Source: Methylotuvimicrobium sp. KM2 (GTDB taxonomy: Bacteria > Pseudomonadota > Gammaproteobacteria > Methylococcales > Methylomonadaceae). Taken from it: DNA of 64,000 bases. Shown here piece by piece: positions 57,350 to 64,000 of this stretch; within the stretch, counting starts at the first letter, position 1, and each line of letters opens with the position of its first letter. The stretch spans positions 620,001 to 684,000 of the forward strand of contig NZ_CP150634.1 of assembly GCF_038051925.1 (NCBI RefSeq), written 5' to 3'. The notes under the pieces are model-generated. The model ran no database searches and had not been told where the DNA came from. It worked only from the letters and a program-made list of their open reading frames with translations. The position numbers and the translations under genes were made by a program.

Positions 57350-58223
57350 TAAAGCCCAAGCTTCGCAACGCTCGATCGTTGTCGGACCAGCCTTGTTTGA
57401 TTTTTACCCATAACTGTAAATAAACTTTTTGATCGATTAGTTTTTCGATATCGAGCCGGGCATCGGAACCGATTTTCTTGAGCATTTCGCCTTGTTTGCC
57501 GATCACGATACTTTTTTGCGAGCTACGCTCGACCCAAATCACGGCATAGATTTTGGTGATTTCGGGATTTTCTTCATAGCGTTCGATTTCGACAGTCAAC
57601 GAATAAGGCAGCTCGTCGCCGAGTCGGCGGGTCAATTTTTCTCGAATGATTTCAGCGGTCAAAAAACGTTCCGGACGGTCGGTAATCTGATCCTCGGGAT
57701 AAATGAGGTCGCGTTCCGGCAGCAACTCCATGACGAGTGTTTCCAGTTGTTGCAGGTTGGTCTTTTTTAGTGCTGAAATCGGGATGATATGTTCGAAAGC
57801 AAAGCGCTTTTGGGCTTCGGCAAAAAATGCCAACAGAGTGTCTCTGTCTTTGATTTTATCGACTTTATTAACCGCTAGAATGACCGGTAAGCCGGCTTGC
57901 TCCAGTTTTTTGAAAATCAAATCGTCATAAGGTTGCCAGGAAAGTCCATCGATTAACCAAACGATGACCTCGACGCCGACCAAAGTGGTTTCCGCTGTTC
58001 GGTTGAGATAACGATTGAGTGCGCGTTTTTCGTTATCGTGCATTCCGGGAGTATCGACATAGATTGCTTGGCCGGTTTCGGTTGTATTGATGCCAAGAAT
58101 GCGGTGCCTGGTCGTTTGCGGCTTTCTCGATGTAATGCTGATTTTTTGGCCTAGCAAATGATTCATCAGCGTGGATTTGCCGACATTGGGCCGGCCGATT
58201 AACGCAACATAGCCGCATTTCAT
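57342..58223 (-). CDS. era: GTPase Era (ribosome small-subunit assembly)
   Basis: A protein of 293 residues. G1 GRPNVGKST, G3 DTPGMHDN, G4 NKVDKI, then a KH domain at about 200-290 with IYAVIWVERSSQKSIVIGKQGEMLK. Binds the 3' end of 16S rRNA in assembly. Standard neighbour order rnc-era-recO. Overlaps rnc by 4 bases. Confidence 0.96.
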   Translation of the reverse strand: MKCGYVALIGRPNVGKSTLMNHLLGQKISITSRKPQTTRHRILGINTTETGQAIYVDTPGMHDNEKRALNRYLNRTAETTLVGVEVIVWLIDGLSWQPYDDLIFKKLEQAGLPVILAVNKVDKIKDRDTLLAFFAEAQKRFAFEHIIPISALKKTNLQQLETLVMELLPERDLIYPEDQITDRPERFLTAEIIREKLTRRLGDELPYSLTVEIERYEENPEITKIYAVIWVERSSQKSIVIGKQGEMLKKIGSDARLDIEKLIDQKVYLQLWVKIKQGWSDNDRALRSLGFND

Positions 58224-58903
58224 GATTGTTCTCGCTTCAATAGTGCCAGCATTTGTTCAGCAGCGTCTTGCTCGGCTTTTTTTCTTGATACGCCGGAACC
58301 GATACACGATTTGTCCGATAATGGAATCGTGCATTTCACTTTAAACGTTTGTTCATGCGGTAGACCGGACATCGTTATTAAGGTGTAATCGGGTAAGTCC
58401 AGTTTTTTAGATTGCATCAATTCCTGTAATTGTGTTTTTGGATCTTTTTGCCAATTATCGAGCGATAAGCTGTCGAGTCTGTCCTGAAGCATATCCAGAA
58501 CCCATTGACGACAAGTTTCAATGCCTTGGTCCTTAAACAAGGCGCCGATAATCGCCTCGACAGCGTCGGATAGGATCGAGTCGCGTCGATAGCCGCCGCT
58601 TTTCAGTTCTCCCGAGCCAAGAATTAAATAATCGCCTACATGAAGCTTTCTTGCCAAGTCGGCGAGCGCACCCTGATTGACAAGGCTGGCTCTGAGTCTA
58701 CTTAAGACTCCTTCGCTGGCTTCCGGAAACATTTCGTGCAGTTTCTCGGCGACCACGAAGCCGAGTATCGAGTCGCCTAGAAATTCCAGTCGCTCGTTAT
58801 TGTGCGCGCCCATACTGCGATGGGTCAGCGCCATTTTAAACAACTGCATGTTATTGAAGTGCAAACCCAGTTTTTTACAAAGTATCTCAGGGTCTCTCGT
58901 CAC
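58220..58903 (-). CDS. rnc: Ribonuclease III
   Basis: A protein of 227 residues with the RNase III signature ERLEFLGDSILGFVV (residues about 38-52) and a C-terminal double-strand RNA-binding domain ending QDAAEQML. It processes rRNA precursors and would be the enzyme expected to cut the hairpin-closed insertions in this genome's 23S rRNA. Overlaps DUF4845 by 4 bases. Confidence 0.96.
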   Translation of the reverse strand: MTRDPEILCKKLGLHFNNMQLFKMALTHRSMGAHNNERLEFLGDSILGFVVAEKLHEMFPEASEGVLSRLRASLVNQGALADLARKLHVGDYLILGSGELKSGGYRRDSILSDAVEAIIGALFKDQGIETCRQWVLDMLQDRLDSLSLDNWQKDPKTQLQELMQSKKLDLPDYTLITMSGLPHEQTFKVKCTIPLSDKSCIGSGVSRKKAEQDAAEQMLALLKREQS

Positions 58904-59277
58904 TCTACACCCACCTCGATGACTTCATTAAACTCGACGAGCACACTCAAGTTACCGGCAATCTTTTCGACGACTTCATAATCGATTTCAACTTTCAAAT
59001 AATTGCCTTGTTTGGTTATTTTGACATCATCCTTTGTGACGTTATAAACGTAATTGAGGTTAAAGCGCTTGTCTAAGGCATTCCAGACTTCGTTTTTATT
59101 CTTCGTCTGAATGTCGACAGTCTGTTTTAGACCCGCCAGTGAATTGACCACTTTACTATGGTCTATATAGATCGGCGCGATTTTCAAGATCAATAGCGTA
59201 AAAAAACCGATCAAGCCCAGAAGCAATACAGTCGAAATGAGCGTTAGTCCGGTTTGGCGTTGCAAGGAAGCTTTCAT
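58900..59277 (-). CDS. DUF4845 single-span membrane protein
   Basis: A protein of 125 residues with one N-terminal hydrophobic segment (TLISTVLLLGLIGFFTLLILK, about 10-30), followed by the DUF4845 part with VVNSLAGLKQTV and KDDVKITKQGNYLKVEIDYEV. Common between lepB and rnc in gammaproteobacteria; function unknown. Confidence 0.88.
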   Translation of the reverse strand: MKASLQRQTGLTLISTVLLLGLIGFFTLLILKIAPIYIDHSKVVNSLAGLKQTVDIQTKNKNEVWNALDKRFNLNYVYNVTKDDVKITKQGNYLKVEIDYEVVEKIAGNLSVLVEFNEVIEVGVE

Positions 59278-59308
59278 GCTCGTCCCCTATAAGATAAAGA
59301 ATGGGATT

Positions 59309-60085
59309 TTATTGAATGATTGTGCCGATACGGTCGAAGCCGACGCCTTTATGTTGCCAATCCCAATTCATCCATATAAAAAATGCTTTTCCTACTAGGT
59401 TTTGCTCGGGTACGGTACCCCAATAGCGACTGTCGTTGCTATTGTCGCGGTTGTCGCCCATTACAAAAAATTGGCCTTCGGGTACAACATAAACGCCGTC
59501 AATCGAGGGCGCGCCGGGACTGATTAAAATGCTATGTTCGATACCGTTTAAATTCTCTAGAAAATGTTCGGTGCCGGTCATGCTTTCTCCTTGGCCGACG
59601 CCTTCATAAATACCGAGTGAAACGCGTTTAACCGGATGGCCATTAATATAGAGGTTTTTTTTATCGTAAGCGACACGATCGCCCGGTAAGCCAATGATGC
59701 GCTTGATGTAATCGACCGATGGTTGTTTAGGGTAGCGGAATACCACGATATCCCCTCGTTGGGGTTGGTTTATTTCGACAATTTTTTTGTTAATGACCGG
59801 TAATCGTATGCCATAGGTGAATTTGTTCACCAAAATAAAATCTCCAATCAGCAAGGTCGGCATCATTGACCCGGAAGGGATTCTAAACGGCTCAACCAAA
59901 AACGATCTGAGCAGCAAAACGATCAACACGATCGGAAAAAACGAACGAGCATACTCGACTATAATCGGCTCGTTTTCCGGTGGCGGGTCGATGCTGGCGA
60001 ATTTAAGGTAGGTTAAATAACCGCCCCAAATCGCTCCGGTCAATAAAGTGGCGATCGCTAAAAAAAATGAAAAATCGAAATTCAT
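59309..60085 (-). CDS. lepB: Signal peptidase I
   Basis: From ATG 60085, about 258 residues; upstream in-frame codons would overlap lepA and lack a site. Two N-terminal membrane spans, then the catalytic Ser in PSGSMMPTL and Lys in YIKRIIGLPGDRV, and box E GDNRDNSNDSRYWG. It removes signal peptides from exported proteins, including those of the receptors and porin in this window. Confidence 0.95.
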   Translation of the reverse strand: MNFDFSFFLAIATLLTGAIWGGYLTYLKFASIDPPPENEPIIVEYARSFFPIVLIVLLLRSFLVEPFRIPSGSMMPTLLIGDFILVNKFTYGIRLPVINKKIVEINQPQRGDIVVFRYPKQPSVDYIKRIIGLPGDRVAYDKKNLYINGHPVKRVSLGIYEGVGQGESMTGTEHFLENLNGIEHSILISPGAPSIDGVYVVPEGQFFVMGDNRDNSNDSRYWGTVPEQNLVGKAFFIWMNWDWQHKGVGFDRIGTIIQ

Positions 60086-60134
60086 GGTCAAAGGTGCAAA
60101 AAGTGAAAAATTGGTCGGCGTATAAGAATACAGG

Positions 60135-61934
60135 TTAGTCTTTGTTGACCTGAAGTACTGCAAGAAAAGCGTCTTGCGGAATTTCTATCTTGCCGACTTG
60201 TTTCATGCGTTTTTTACCGGCCTTTTGTTTTTCCAGGAGTTTTTTCTTACGAGTGATGTCTCCCCCGTAACATTTAGCAGTCACGTTTTTACGCATCGCT
60301 TTAACTGTCGATCGGGCAATGATTTTTGAACCGATCGCGGCTTGAATAGCAACTTCATACATCTGACGAGGAATCAGGTCCTTCATTTTTTCAACCAAAT
60401 CGCGTCCGCGGTTTTGGCTGATGTCTCGATGAACGATGATCGACAGAGCGTCGACTTTTTCGCCGTTGATCAGGATATCCAGTTTGATCAGCGAAGCCTC
60501 TTGAAAACGCAGGAACTCGTAATCGAATGAAGCAAAGCCGCGACTGGCCGACTTCAAACGGTCGAAAAAATCCAGCACGACTTCGCTCAACGGCAATTCA
60601 TAATTCAATGAGACTTGTCGTCCGGCGTATTGCATGTCTTTTTGAATGCCGCGTTTTTCGATACATAGATTGATAACGTTACCCAAATAATCTTGAGGAA
60701 CTAAAATATTGGCGCGGATAATCGGTTCCTTAATCGATGAGATCGTGCCGATATCGGGCAATTTAGCCGGGTTGTCCACCATTAAGACTTCCCCGTTGTG
60801 GGTGGTCACTTCGTAGACAACGGTTGGTGCCGTGGTGATCAGGTCAATATCGTATTCGCGCTCGAGTCGTTCTTGAATGATTTCCATGTGCAGCATGCCG
60901 AGAAAGCCGCAGCGGAAACCGAAGCCCAGGGCTTGCGAAGTTTCAGGTTCGAATTGCAGCGATGCGTCGTTTAATTGTAATTTGTTCAGCGCTTCTCGCA
61001 GGTCTTCATAGTCGTCCGAAGATACCGGGTATAAGCCGGCGAATACGCGCGGCTGGACTTTTTGGAATCCGGCTAATGGCTCATCGGCCGGGTTGTCGGT
61101 CGAAGTGATCGTATCGCCGACCGGCGCGCCGAAAATATCTTTGATCGAAGCGACCATATAGCCGACTTCGCCGGTATTAAGGGTGTCTTTTTCCAGTCGC
61201 TTCGGTGTAAACACGCCGACTTTGTCGACAAGAAACGACTTGCCGGTCGACATGATGGTGATTTTTTGTTTGCGTCGGATGCTGCCGTTGACGATCCGAA
61301 TCAGCGACACTACGCCCAGATAGCTATCGAACCAAGAGTCGATGATCAGTGCTTGCAACGGTCCTTTTTCGTCGCCGGAAGGCGGCGGGACTAATTGAAC
61401 TAATTGCTCCAGCACGTCCTCGACGCCGACGCCGGTTTTAGCGCTAATTTTGAGGGCGTTATCGGCGGGAATACCGATAACGTCTTCGATTTCGGCCATT
61501 ACTCGTTCGGGTTCGGCGGACGGAAGATCGATTTTATTCAATACTGGGACAACTTCCAGACCTTGTTCGATCGCGGTATAGCAATTCGCGACACTTTGCG
61601 CTTCGACGCCTTGAGCAGCGTCAACGACCAATAATGCACCTTCGCAGGCGGCTAGGGACCTTGAGACCTCGTAAGAAAAGTCGACATGTCCCGGAGTGTC
61701 GATGAAGTTCAGTTGATAGGTAATGCCGTCCTTGGCTTGGTAATTCAAGGTGACGCTTTGCGCCTTAATCGTAATACCGCGTTCCCTCTCGATATCCATC
61801 GAATCGAGGACTTGAGCCGCCATTTCCCGGTTGCTCAAGCCGCCGCATAGTTGAATGAAGCGGTCGGCCAGTGTCGATTTGCCATGGTCAATATGCGCGA
61901 TGATGGAAAAGTTTCTTATGTTTTTTAAATCCAC
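60135..61934 (-). CDS. lepA: Translation factor LepA (EF4)
   Basis: A 599-residue GTPase: G1 [10 protein letters not shown]3 DTPGHVDF, G4 NKIDLP, then the LepA-specific C-terminal domain ([25 protein letters not shown]). Acts on ribosomes during initiation or stress. Its stop lies about 50 bases before the lepB start. Confidence 0.97.
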   Translation of the reverse strand: MDLKNIRNFSIIAHIDHGKSTLADRFIQLCGGLSNREMAAQVLDSMDIERERGITIKAQSVTLNYQAKDGITYQLNFIDTPGHVDFSYEVSRSLAACEGALLVVDAAQGVEAQSVANCYTAIEQGLEVVPVLNKIDLPSAEPERVMAEIEDVIGIPADNALKISAKTGVGVEDVLEQLVQLVPPPSGDEKGPLQALIIDSWFDSYLGVVSLIRIVNGSIRRKQKITIMSTGKSFLVDKVGVFTPKRLEKDTLNTGEVGYMVASIKDIFGAPVGDTITSTDNPADEPLAGFQKVQPRVFAGLYPVSSDDYEDLREALNKLQLNDASLQFEPETSQALGFGFRCGFLGMLHMEIIQERLEREYDIDLITTAPTVVYEVTTHNGEVLMVDNPAKLPDIGTISSIKEPIIRANILVPQDYLGNVINLCIEKRGIQKDMQYAGRQVSLNYELPLSEVVLDFFDRLKSASRGFASFDYEFLRFQEASLIKLDILINGEKVDALSIIVHRDISQNRGRDLVEKMKDLIPRQMYEVAIQAAIGSKIIARSTVKAMRKNVTAKCYGGDITRKKKLLEKQKAGKKRMKQVGKIEIPQDAFLAVLQVNKD

Positions 61935-61936
61935 GT

Positions 61937-63334
61937 TTATTTATCTAGTTTAATGGCCAAAAAGACCGGGCTGCCCCGCCGCTGTATTAATACAGCAATC
62001 GATTGGCCGGCCGGAAGATTTTTGACTATTCTATCAAAATCAGCCACATCTCGAATGACATTATTAGCGATCCTTAAAATTACGTCGCCGCGTTGGATCC
62101 CGACTTGTGCTGCCGGTCCCTTGCCGACATTCTGAACTAACACGCCGTTTTTCAAGACTTGGGTTTGTTCGCGTTGTTCTTCATTCAGGTTACTGACGCT
62201 GATGCCGAGGCGATTGTCCGGTTTCGGTGCGGCTTTCGTGGTGGCTTGCTGAACATCCTCTTCCGGTAGTAGTCCGATTTTAACCTTAACTACTTTTTTA
62301 TCGCCCTGGCGAATAACGGTGAGTTTGGATTTTTCATTGATCGGGCTCATGCCTACTAGTGGCGGCAGGTCTCCGGATGTTTCTATTTTTTGACCATTGA
62401 ACTCGACAATGATATCGCCTATTTGAAGATCGGCAGCTTCCGCCGGACTTTGGGCGATAATCTTGGCTATCAAGGCGCCGACAGGACGTTTCATGCCGAA
62501 CGATTCGGCCAATTCTCGGGTGACATCCTGAATTTGCACGCCTAGCCAGCCGCGCGATACGCTGCCTTTCGTTTTGAGCTGGTCGACGACGTTCATGACG
62601 ACATCCATTGGAATCGCGAACGAAAGTCCCATGAAGCCGCCGGTCCGGCTGTAAATCTGAGAGTTGATGCCGACCACTTTGCCTTCCATGTTGAATAATG
62701 GTCCGCCCGAATTGCCCGGATTAATAGCGACATCGGTTTGAATGAACGGAATATAATTTCCGCCGGGCAGGCTGCGGCCTTTTGCGCTGACGATGCCGGC
62801 GGTGACCGACTGTTCGAAGCCGAATGGCGAACCGATCGCAAGTACCCATTCGCCGACCTGCAATTTTTCAGGGGAGCCGATGGCAACCGAAGGTAAATTT
62901 TCAGCATCGATTTTTAACAGTGCGACATCGGTTCGTGAGTCCGACCCGATCAGTTTAGCGACTAATTCGCGTCTGTCGGTTAGTTTAACGATGATTTCAT
63001 CGGCGTCCTTGACGACATGATGGTTAGTCAGCACATAACCGTCGCCGGAAATGATAAATCCCGATCCTAACGAATTGGTTTCCCTGGGAATCATGCCGCC
63101 TCCCGGCCCTTGGAAGAAATGTTTAAACAACTCTTCCAGTTCCGGAGGTATGCCTTCCGGTAGTTGAGGCTCTCCGGGAAAGCCCGTTACTTCATTCTCC
63201 GGGGCTTTTTGGGAGGTGCTGATATTGACCACGGCTTTGCCGTTATCCCGGACCATCCCGGTAAAGTCGGGCAGTTGCGCTGCAGCGTTTTGAATGAACA
63301 ACAAGCTTAATAATAAGAGTCCATAAATTTTCAT
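61937..63334 (-). CDS. mucD: Periplasmic serine protease DegP/MucD
   Basis: From ATG 63334 (465 residues), with GGAGG about 10 bases upstream and a signal peptide ([19 protein letters not shown]); an earlier in-frame start at 63388 lacks both. Catalytic triad: His in [10 protein letters not shown], Asp in [10 protein letters not shown], Ser in NPGNSGGPL. Two PDZ domains follow (about 270-360 and 370-460). A protease and chaperone for envelope stress. Placement after mucB/rseB matches the algU-mucABCD cluster. Confidence 0.95.
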   Translation of the reverse strand: MKIYGLLLLSLLFIQNAAAQLPDFTGMVRDNGKAVVNISTSQKAPENEVTGFPGEPQLPEGIPPELEELFKHFFQGPGGGMIPRETNSLGSGFIISGDGYVLTNHHVVKDADEIIVKLTDRRELVAKLIGSDSRTDVALLKIDAENLPSVAIGSPEKLQVGEWVLAIGSPFGFEQSVTAGIVSAKGRSLPGGNYIPFIQTDVAINPGNSGGPLFNMEGKVVGINSQIYSRTGGFMGLSFAIPMDVVMNVVDQLKTKGSVSRGWLGVQIQDVTRELAESFGMKRPVGALIAKIIAQSPAEAADLQIGDIIVEFNGQKIETSGDLPPLVGMSPINEKSKLTVIRQGDKKVVKVKIGLLPEEDVQQATTKAAPKPDNRLGISVSNLNEEQREQTQVLKNGVLVQNVGKGPAAQVGIQRGDVILRIANNVIRDVADFDRIVKNLPAGQSIAVLIQRRGSPVFLAIKLDK

Positions 63335-63580
63335 AGAGTGATAGCCTCCGGGTAAACTCATGATGGATCGTCGGGAATTATAGGTCATTTAGATAGCGTA
63401 TTTTGTACAGGGCAGGGTGATCTTACCGTTAGCTTTCGTAAAAGCGCATTGGGCCGATTAATTGGCCTTGCGATATAGACGTCGGGAAATCGCTTACTTG
63501 GTAAATGAGTTGAGTGGTGTGGTGAAATTATTTCAATGCACGCCGGCTTACTATATAGATACGTTGAGCAATGGCAAAAT

Positions 63581-64000
63581 TTATTGGATATCCGTGCGAA
63601 GCTCAACGCCTTCCGCGATATACCTGACGGTTTCTTCGGGTACTTCGCCCATTACGGTGACCACATGATCGTCGATGATTCGGCTATATGCATTGACAGA
63701 GTCGGTCGAGCGAGCGCCAAGCTCAATATTAGCACCTTTATTTTCAAGATAAACCGATACTGACGAAAATCCATCCGATAAGAGCAAGTGCTCCACTGGG
63801 CGATTACTGCCCTGCATCGTCATTTGCACGAAAAATTGCTGACGGAAGCCGCCGGGGACTTGTTTCAAAACAAATCCCGCGGTTTCAAAAGACATGGGTT
63901 GCCGGTTATGAATGCGTTCTACCTCTTTATCCAAGAGAGCGGAGTCGACATCGATAAAAGGCAAGCTAGGCTTGACTTCAAGTTCGGTAAATACAACCTG
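63581..64000 (-). CDS. mucB: Sigma-E regulatory protein MucB/RseB, partial
   Basis: The C-terminal 139 residues, open to the window edge. LPFIDVDSALLDKEVERIHNRQP fits the RseB fold, then GFVLKQVPGGFRQQFFVQ, HLLLSDGFSSVSVYLEN and NAYSRIIDDHVVTVMGEVPEETVRYIAEGV, the last being the conserved end of RseB/MucB. RseB shields the anti-sigma factor RseA/MucA from cleavage and senses outer-membrane damage. The gap 63335-63580 to mucD contains no gene I trust. Confidence 0.88.
   Translation of the reverse strand, partial: QVVFTELEVKPSLPFIDVDSALLDKEVERIHNRQPMSFETAGFVLKQVPGGFRQQFFVQMTMQGSNRPVEHLLLSDGFSSVSVYLENKGANIELGARSTDSVNAYSRIIDDHVVTVMGEVPEETVRYIAEGVELRTDIQ

Overview
The window looks like the chromosome of a gammaproteobacterium, most likely a methanotroph of the Methylococcaceae (Methylomicrobium/Methylotuvimicrobium/Methylobacter type). 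The evidence is the housekeeping gene order (mucB-mucD-lepA-lepB-rnc-era-recO-pdxJ), oxaloacetate decarboxylase genes, the 16S/23S sequences, and the many palindromic intergenic repeats. This assignment is inferred from gene content and sequence character; no search was run.

Layout. 1-25.9 kb is chromosomal: an ABC uptake pair, moaA, an RhlE-type helicase, oadA/oadB, an outer-membrane porin, a FecA-like receptor behind a Fur-like site, an MpaB/rubber-oxygenase-family protein, a luciferase-like monooxygenase, a long ORF fusing a HupE-type nickel/cobalt permease to a TonB-dependent receptor, argC, erpA, anmK, an M23 peptidase and tyrS. The gaps here are packed with dispersed repeats, including three copies of a ~180-bp element with inverted ends and several long-hairpin repeats.

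26.0-32.4 kb is one complete rRNA operon (two promoters, 16S, tRNA-Ile, tRNA-Ala, 23S, 5S, terminator). Its 23S gene carries two hairpin-closed intervening sequences. One, at helix 25, is built from two similar-sized hairpins. The other, at the tip of helix 68, contains an open reading frame for a single-domain GIY-YIG nuclease.

32.56-47.78 kb is a 15.2-kb integrated element bounded by 18-bp direct repeats, one of which overlaps the 3' end of tRNA-Ser(GGA). It carries a tyrosine integrase, Xre, AlpA, Rha and Bro-N type regulators, a DUF3987-like ATPase, an SF2 helicase, a terminase small subunit without a large subunit, a tape-measure-like protein ending in a GH19 lysozyme domain, and a possible baseplate protein. 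There is no capsid, portal or large terminase. Non-coding parts include arrays of CTACAAC-type iterons near both ends, a cluster of perfect palindromes directly downstream of the terminase gene, and a promoter-terminator-cloverleaf RNA region resembling the P4 immunity RNA locus. The best reading is a phage satellite (P4/PICI-like) of a type I do not recognise. A decayed prophage is the alternative.

47.9-64.0 kb is chromosomal again: uup, cinA and an AEC transporter in one operon; pyrF; a TauE/SafE-type membrane protein followed by a sigma-54 activator lacking a sensor domain; and a long minus-strand cluster mucB-mucD-lepA-lepB-DUF4845-rnc-era-recO-pdxJ-PP2C covering envelope stress, protein export, RNA processing and vitamin B6 synthesis.
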